Assembly (NCBI GenBank): GCA_946811695.1
Contig: OX328125.1
Span: forward strand, 104,256,176-104,320,175
From: Gonocerus acuteangulatus
Lineage: Eukaryota; Arthropoda; Insecta; Hemiptera; Coreidae
DNA length: 64,000 bases
Reading direction: 5' to 3'
Positions 59,211 to 64,000 of this stretch are shown piece after piece. Position 1 is the first letter of the stretch. Every line of letters begins with the position of its first letter. The notes under the pieces are model-generated. The model was not told the origin of the DNA, did no database searches, and saw nothing but the letters and a program-made list of their open reading frames with translations. The position numbers were made by a program, and so were the translations under genes.

Positions 59211-59594
59211 CTCCGAAATAAGAAAATTATTTTTACTGATATTGTGTTTGTATCTTTTCTTCGACATGTTCCCTTCAATACGAGGGCAATGTTATTGAAT
59301 TAACTATTCTTTCATCAGAACAATAATTGGAAATAGTTAAATGAGAATTGCGGAAAATAACGTATCCAGAAATGATGTTCAAGAGCTCAATTTCCTCGTG
59401 CTTTTCCACTGGTGACTATTAATCATGTGGAAATGACATTTAGATGGAAAATCGTTAGCCGAAAATGCTTTTTCAAATGCTCTCATTATTTCCACTTGTT
59501 GCGTTTATTCTCTGCCGTTTGAATTCGGAAGAGAATATGATGTTTGCTCAATCTCGTATCACTTGCGAATATATGTATTTTTCTTGTAGCTTTT
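59211..59594. other. Interval without recognised features
   Basis: Ordinary AT-rich sequence, no shared repeat noticed. Confidence 0.5.
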
Positions 59595-59744
59595 AGCACT
59601 TTCCTCCGAAGGAAAGTAGCTATTGAGGTTGGACTCATGACGGAATTTTTGAAAAATTTCTTCAAATCTTTATCGATCCTACCTAGTAGACACCGAAAAT
59701 GACCCCCGTTAAAATTTATATATATCTATATATATATATATATA

Positions 59745-59819
<75 letters not shown>

Positions 59820-60864
59820 CTGTTAACACGATAGCGGCCAGAGTTTTTGTTTTTTCGTCACGAAACTTGGTATATAGCATTCAATTAGCTAACGATTGAA
59901 CGAGTTCGTTAACCACCAAAGTCGGTCCACCGGAAGGGGGGGTTTACCCCGATCCCAAAACACTTATTTGACTATGTCAGCCGTAATATTTGTTATATTT
60001 CAACGAAACTTGGTATTCGTAGTGGTAATATAGAGAGAAAAGTGAGATATAAAAATGAACTAAATCGGTTCATTAGAAGGGGGGGTTTACTCCGGACCCA
60101 CAATACCAATTCGCCACTACCAGCCGTGATTTTTGGTATATTTCGACGAAACTCGGTATTCGTAGTGCTAATCCACAGGTAAATTTGTGTTGTAAAAATA
60201 AACGAAATCGGTTCATTAGGAGGGGGGGTTTACTCCGGACCCACAATACCAATTCGCCACTACCAGCCGTGATTTTTGGTATATTTCGACGAAACTCGGT
60301 ATTCGTAGTGGTAATCTACAGGTAAATATGTGTTGTAAAAATAAACTAAATCGGTTCATTAGAAGGGGGGGGGGTTTACTCCGGACCCAAATTCCTAATA
60401 TACTCATACCGGTCGTAATTTCTGCTGTATTGTAACGAAACGCGGTATACGTCGTGGGTAACTCATGAGAAAGAAGTGTTGTAAAAATGAGCTGAATCGG
60501 TCAATCGGAAAGCGGGGGTTTAATTTGTAATATATTTGAATAGAAAAGCCGGCAGACGTAGGTTCACAAAGCCGCCGCAAGGAGCGCTTTCTACCACTAG
60601 AGTGACTGTATCCTGTTCCTGCGTTAGATCAAAATACGATAATATGAGGATTTTTGTATTTATTACGTAGTGTAGTAGGTACCATGTGTAAACATAACTC
60701 TGGATGCAAATTAATAATTGATCAGTTGCTCATTACAAAATGAGAACTATTCACGTTTTTATTTTATTTATGTAGGATATTTTAAGCAAATTGTTCTGGA
60801 AAGCAGTCTACACTACCCAAATTCTGAGGAAAGTGCTTAGTTATGCAGCTCCTGCGTGACGGAC
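59595..60864 (+). mobile_element. Family B element, complete
   Basis: Reference copy for B: TTTT|AGCACTTTCCTCCGAAGGAA hairpin, (TA)n at 59717-59815 (with GCATATAT interruptions), TGTCTGTTAACACGATAGCG, AGTTCGTTAACCACCAAAGT, three diverged copies of a module containing GGTTTACTCCGGACCC and ATTTCGACGAAACTCGGTAT-TCGTAGTG (about 60075, 60225, 60370), and the end GGAAAGTGCTTAGTTATGCA, GCTCCTGCGTGACGGAC|TTTTT. No coding. Confidence 0.85.
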
Positions 60865-60914
60865 TTTTTCAGATTAATTGGTAAATCAATGGTTTATATT
60901 GCTGTCTACGTGTA

Positions 60915-61075
60915 TAAAATTCAGAATTCTGTTTTTCCTTTTACAAATACACCGTTTTGTGGATTTTTACCAAACTTGGCACACAGGCAGGTCTCGATCC
61001 AGGGAATGTCATAGGCCAGGTCAAAATCGTCTAGGACTCAACAGTTCGGAGTTCACGGGTTCGAAACTGTGAAAA
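60915..61075 (-). mobile_element. Family F fragment
   Basis: ACAAATACACCGTTTTGTGG, ACCAAACTTGGCACACAGGC, AGGTCTCGATCCAGGGAATG and TCATAGGCCAGGTCAAAATC are inverse counterparts of the distal half of 32783-33262. Confidence 0.55.
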
Positions 61076-61189
61076 TGCTGGTTACAATCAATTTTATTAA
61101 TTTATGTTTATAAGGGGCATCAATGACGGTTGGGTGCATTTTACTCTACTTATAATATTTAATATATAGTATTTGTAGTATGGCAAGCA

Positions 61190-61375
61190 TTTTTTTTTTT
61201 TTTTTCTTTTTTTTTTACTGTGCATCGACATATGGGCCATTAGCGCCAACATCCAAGGTGCAGCCAGGAATTTTCTCAACGAGTCGTTAGATGAGGAAAT
61301 TCCTGTCGGTGGGAATCGAACCCACCATCTCCCGCATGATAATCTAAGGCGTTAACCACTAGACCACGGGGAGAC
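61190..61375 (-). mobile_element. SINE S-A, full length
   Basis: Minus strand: CCCCGTGGTCTAGTGGTTAA (A box), GGTTCGATTCCCACC (B box), CCTGGCTGCACCTTGGATGT, GGCGCTAATGGCCCATATGT, CGATGCACAGT, then an A-rich tail (T tract at 61191-61216). Mutated in the tail relative to 52996-53202. Confidence 0.9.
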
Positions 61376-61932
61376 ATCTAGTATTGTATAAAATAACCGT
61401 TCACCTTTCAGGCTAATTCAACCAATGAAAAGGGAGAAATTTATTATTGTTTATCCATGAATGAGGCATTATGTAAAATAATAATAAAGATGGGATATCT
61501 AATCTATTTTTTAGGTACTCAACATATCCTAGCTCAACGTGAAACACAGCGTGAACATGTCTGAAGAAATTACGGTTATGTAACATTATGGTGGCCTTAT
61601 GAACTTATGAAGACAAAAACTTGAAACAAAATACAACTGCTGTTTCTATCCTAATCTTAATTTCCTGATTCTCATGATTAATGAATTTATGAGAGAAAAT
61701 TGTCAAACATATTGAAAATTAATAATAATAAATAATTATTCGATTGTATCAGACATATTTTTTTAGAATTCAGTTCAATATGTCAAGGAAAATACTGCAC
61801 AGCATTCTGTTCAACATTTTTACCGGATTGAAAGATTCAATGTAGCAATCATAATTTTCAAGATTTATTTTCCTTATAATTATCTACCAGCCTTGTGCCC
61901 ATTAAAATGCCCTAAATATTTTTTTTGTTTTT
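61376..61932. other. AT-rich interval, nothing recognised
   Basis: No repeat of this window and no gene-like frame. Confidence 0.5.
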
Positions 61933-62090
61933 AGCGCGGTTCCTCCCTCCCCCATAGGGAGGAACCCCGCTTATAAGGTTGATACAATGAAACAATCCGG
62001 AAGTGCCGACTAGAAAATTTTGCGTTTCAGAACCCCTAGAAACCGAAAATAACGGTGGTTCAAATTTGTATATATATATATATATGTATA

Positions 62091-62155
<65 letters not shown>

Positions 62156-64000
62156 CTGTTCGCTCTCTAAATAGAAGACGAATGGTCCGATTTTGATGAA
62201 ATTTGGTACAAAAATCTGTCGTCCAATTTGAAAGGTCAAGTTCGTTAACCAGCAAAATCCGCCCACTGGAAGATGGCGTTTGGGGCGAAATTCGCGCAGA
62301 AAAAATCGTAACGCTTACGTTTTTGAGTTCATAAGCTTGTAAGTACTCGTTTTATAGGCTTCTTGGGCTACAAAAACGAATGAAACCATTTTCAAGGCGA
62401 TAGCTTTAACCGTTGTCGAGAAAATTGGAAAAATAGTTTTTGAATACCGTTTTTGGTTTGGGTACTTAGAATAACGGGATTCAGTTGAAACATTATCTGC
62501 ATGTTCTACTTTCATTAAAACTAATATGTTGGAAGTTATGTTACGTTTGGAGTTAAGGAAGGGTTAGAATAAAATATTTTATGAACAGACATGAAATGTT
62601 TTGGAAACTTCGTATACTTTCATTAATATCTCGAACACGGTTGGGAAATCGTGGTAAGTGGATTGAAACTATTTGAAAGCTTACTAAATTCTCTACAAAA
62701 ATGATTCTAAACCTATTTTTGATTAGGTTATGTCAATCGGAGAAATAAGTGCTTAAAACTTCAAATACGTCTGTTTTGTTCTTATGAACGGGTTTTTGTC
62801 GTTCTTTTTGTAATTTTTGTCTCTTTCCCTTGGTTTTTTATTGCTTTTTATTTTTGTAATTTCTTATGTTGTATTTGTAAGGAAAATGTATGTGTGTGTA
62901 AAACAGGATAGGTAAAATGAGACCAATTTTCTGTTGTCAGAAATAATAAAAAGTTTTGGGAACTTCGTATAATTTCTTAATATCTCGAAAACGGTTGAAA
63001 ATCTTGGGAAGCGAAAGGTTACCATTCAAAAGCTTACTAAATGGTCTACAAGAAAGGTTCTAAAGAAAGTTTTGAATAAGCGATGTCAATCGGAGAAATA
63101 AGTGCTTAAAACTTTTAAGTAATTGATTTCGCTTATTCCAACTGTTTTTTTTTGTCTTTGATTTTGGTACTTAGAATTATGGGATTCAGTTGAAACATTT
63201 TCTGCAAGTTCGAATTTTATCAACACTAATATGTTGAAATTTTGGTTACGTTTGGAGGAAAGGAAGGGTTAGAATAAAATATTTTATTAACAGACAAGAA
63301 AAGTTTTGGTAACCTTTTATACTTTCGTTAGTATCTCGAAAACCGTTGACAATCTTGGGAAGCGAAATGTTACCATTCGAAAGCTTACTAAATGGTCTAC
63401 AAAAAAGGTTCTAAAGAAAGTTTTGAATAAGCGATGTCAATCGGATAAATAAGTGCTTAAACTTTGAAGTAATTGATTTTGTTTATTCGAACGTTTTTTT
63501 TGTCTTTGATTTTGGTACTTCGAATTATGGGATTCAGTTGAAACATTTTCTGCATGTTCTAATTTCATCAAAACTAGTATGCTGAAAATTTACTTACGTT
63601 TGGAGTTAAGGAAGGGTTAAATTAAAATAATTTATTAATAGAGATGAAAAGCTTTGGAAACGTCATATACTTTCCTTAATATCTCGAAAACGGTTGAGAA
63701 TCTTGGTAAACGGATGGTTACCATTCGAAAGCTTACTAAATGCTCTAGAAAACAGGTTCTGAAGAAAGTTTTGATTAGGCGATGTCAAACGGAGAAATAA
63801 GTACATATAACTTAGAAGTTTGATAAACGATAATTGATTTCGTTTATTTATACGGTTCTTTTTGTCTGTTTTTATTTCTTGTTATTTCGTTATTGCTTCT
63901 AGGAGGAGGATGTATTTCTCAATAAAACAGGGGAATAAATACAAATTCTTTGAACCTGTAACAGAACTGAAAACGTAAATATTCGCCGTGTAGGGTCAGT
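61933..64000 (+). mobile_element. Family A element with amplified distal module, cut by window end
   Basis: 5' TTTTT|AGCGCGGTTCC hairpin, (TA)n at 62070-62151 with TATTTATATA inside, body as usual. The distal module (ATCTCGAA...GGTTG, AAGCTTACTAAATG, GCGATGTCAATCGGA, AATAAGTGCTTAAA) then occurs four times, near 62627, 62983, 63333 and 63680, about 350 bases apart. Other copies have it once. The 3' terminus lies outside the window. Confidence 0.83.

Overview
The window is non-coding, repeat-packed eukaryotic DNA, almost certainly from an arthropod (insect or chelicerate; I cannot place it further). The evidence is AT-rich sequence with long (TA)n, poly(A) and poly(T) tracts, tRNA- and 5S-derived SINEs, Jockey/I/R1-type LINE remnants, a Penelope-like element, hAT MITEs with 8-bp target duplications, and a large family of microsatellite-bearing elements. 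I find no complete host protein gene, no functional tRNA or rRNA gene, no operon and no CRISPR array. Nearly all open frames over 60 codons are read-through of repeats (Tyr-Ile runs from TA tracts, Phe or Lys runs from homopolymers) or decayed retrotransposon ORFs.

The backbone is one dispersed family, here called A: full-length or partial copies at about 1-555, 898-1396, 3457-4680, 13493-15000, 17142-18340, 19760-21035, 23205-23560, 30929-32450, 37325-37430, 38495-39285, 44810-45563, 46231-47200, 58300-58388 and 61933-64000. A sister family B lies at 47775-48891, 51749-52731 and 59595-60864, with a stub near 21762-21810. Both have a 5' terminal hairpin, a central (TA)n, an inverted copy of the 5' end near the 3' end, a 3' hairpin and T-rich flanks. 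This is the architecture of DINE-1/HINE elements, the non-autonomous Helentrons.

Region by region: 1-5 kb holds A copies and a LINE RNase H fragment. 5.4 kb holds a 5S-derived SINE. 6.6-13.3 kb holds two hAT MITEs with 8-bp duplications, a 32-bp and a 14-bp minisatellite and two LINE fragments. 13.5-15.7 kb holds an A copy carrying a nested SINE and then a CpG-rich, ATG-free block ending in a splice-donor-like site, the only candidate host exon. 17-23.6 kb holds A copies, a MITE and a second SINE family. 24-26.3 kb holds a LINE ORF1 (gag) split by a 1053-bp hAT-like element. 27.8-37 kb holds Penelope-like remnants with hammerhead-like motifs, large palindromes, a second SINE-bearing A copy and a TIR element with internal tandem repeats. 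39.7-43.0 kb is an 81-bp minisatellite ending in a pogo-like terminus. 43.6-44.5 and 51.1-51.7 kb hold 119- and 121-bp tandem arrays. The rest is B copies, more SINEs, a fold-back MITE, nested LINE-in-hAT insertions and an A copy with its inner module amplified.

The most interesting signals are the paired A/B families, the A subfamily that spread after a SINE inserted into it, the unrelated SINE heads sharing one 3' tail, the hammerhead-like cores in Penelope tails, and the origin of the 81-bp array in a DNA-transposon end. All calls come from reading the sequence; no search was run.
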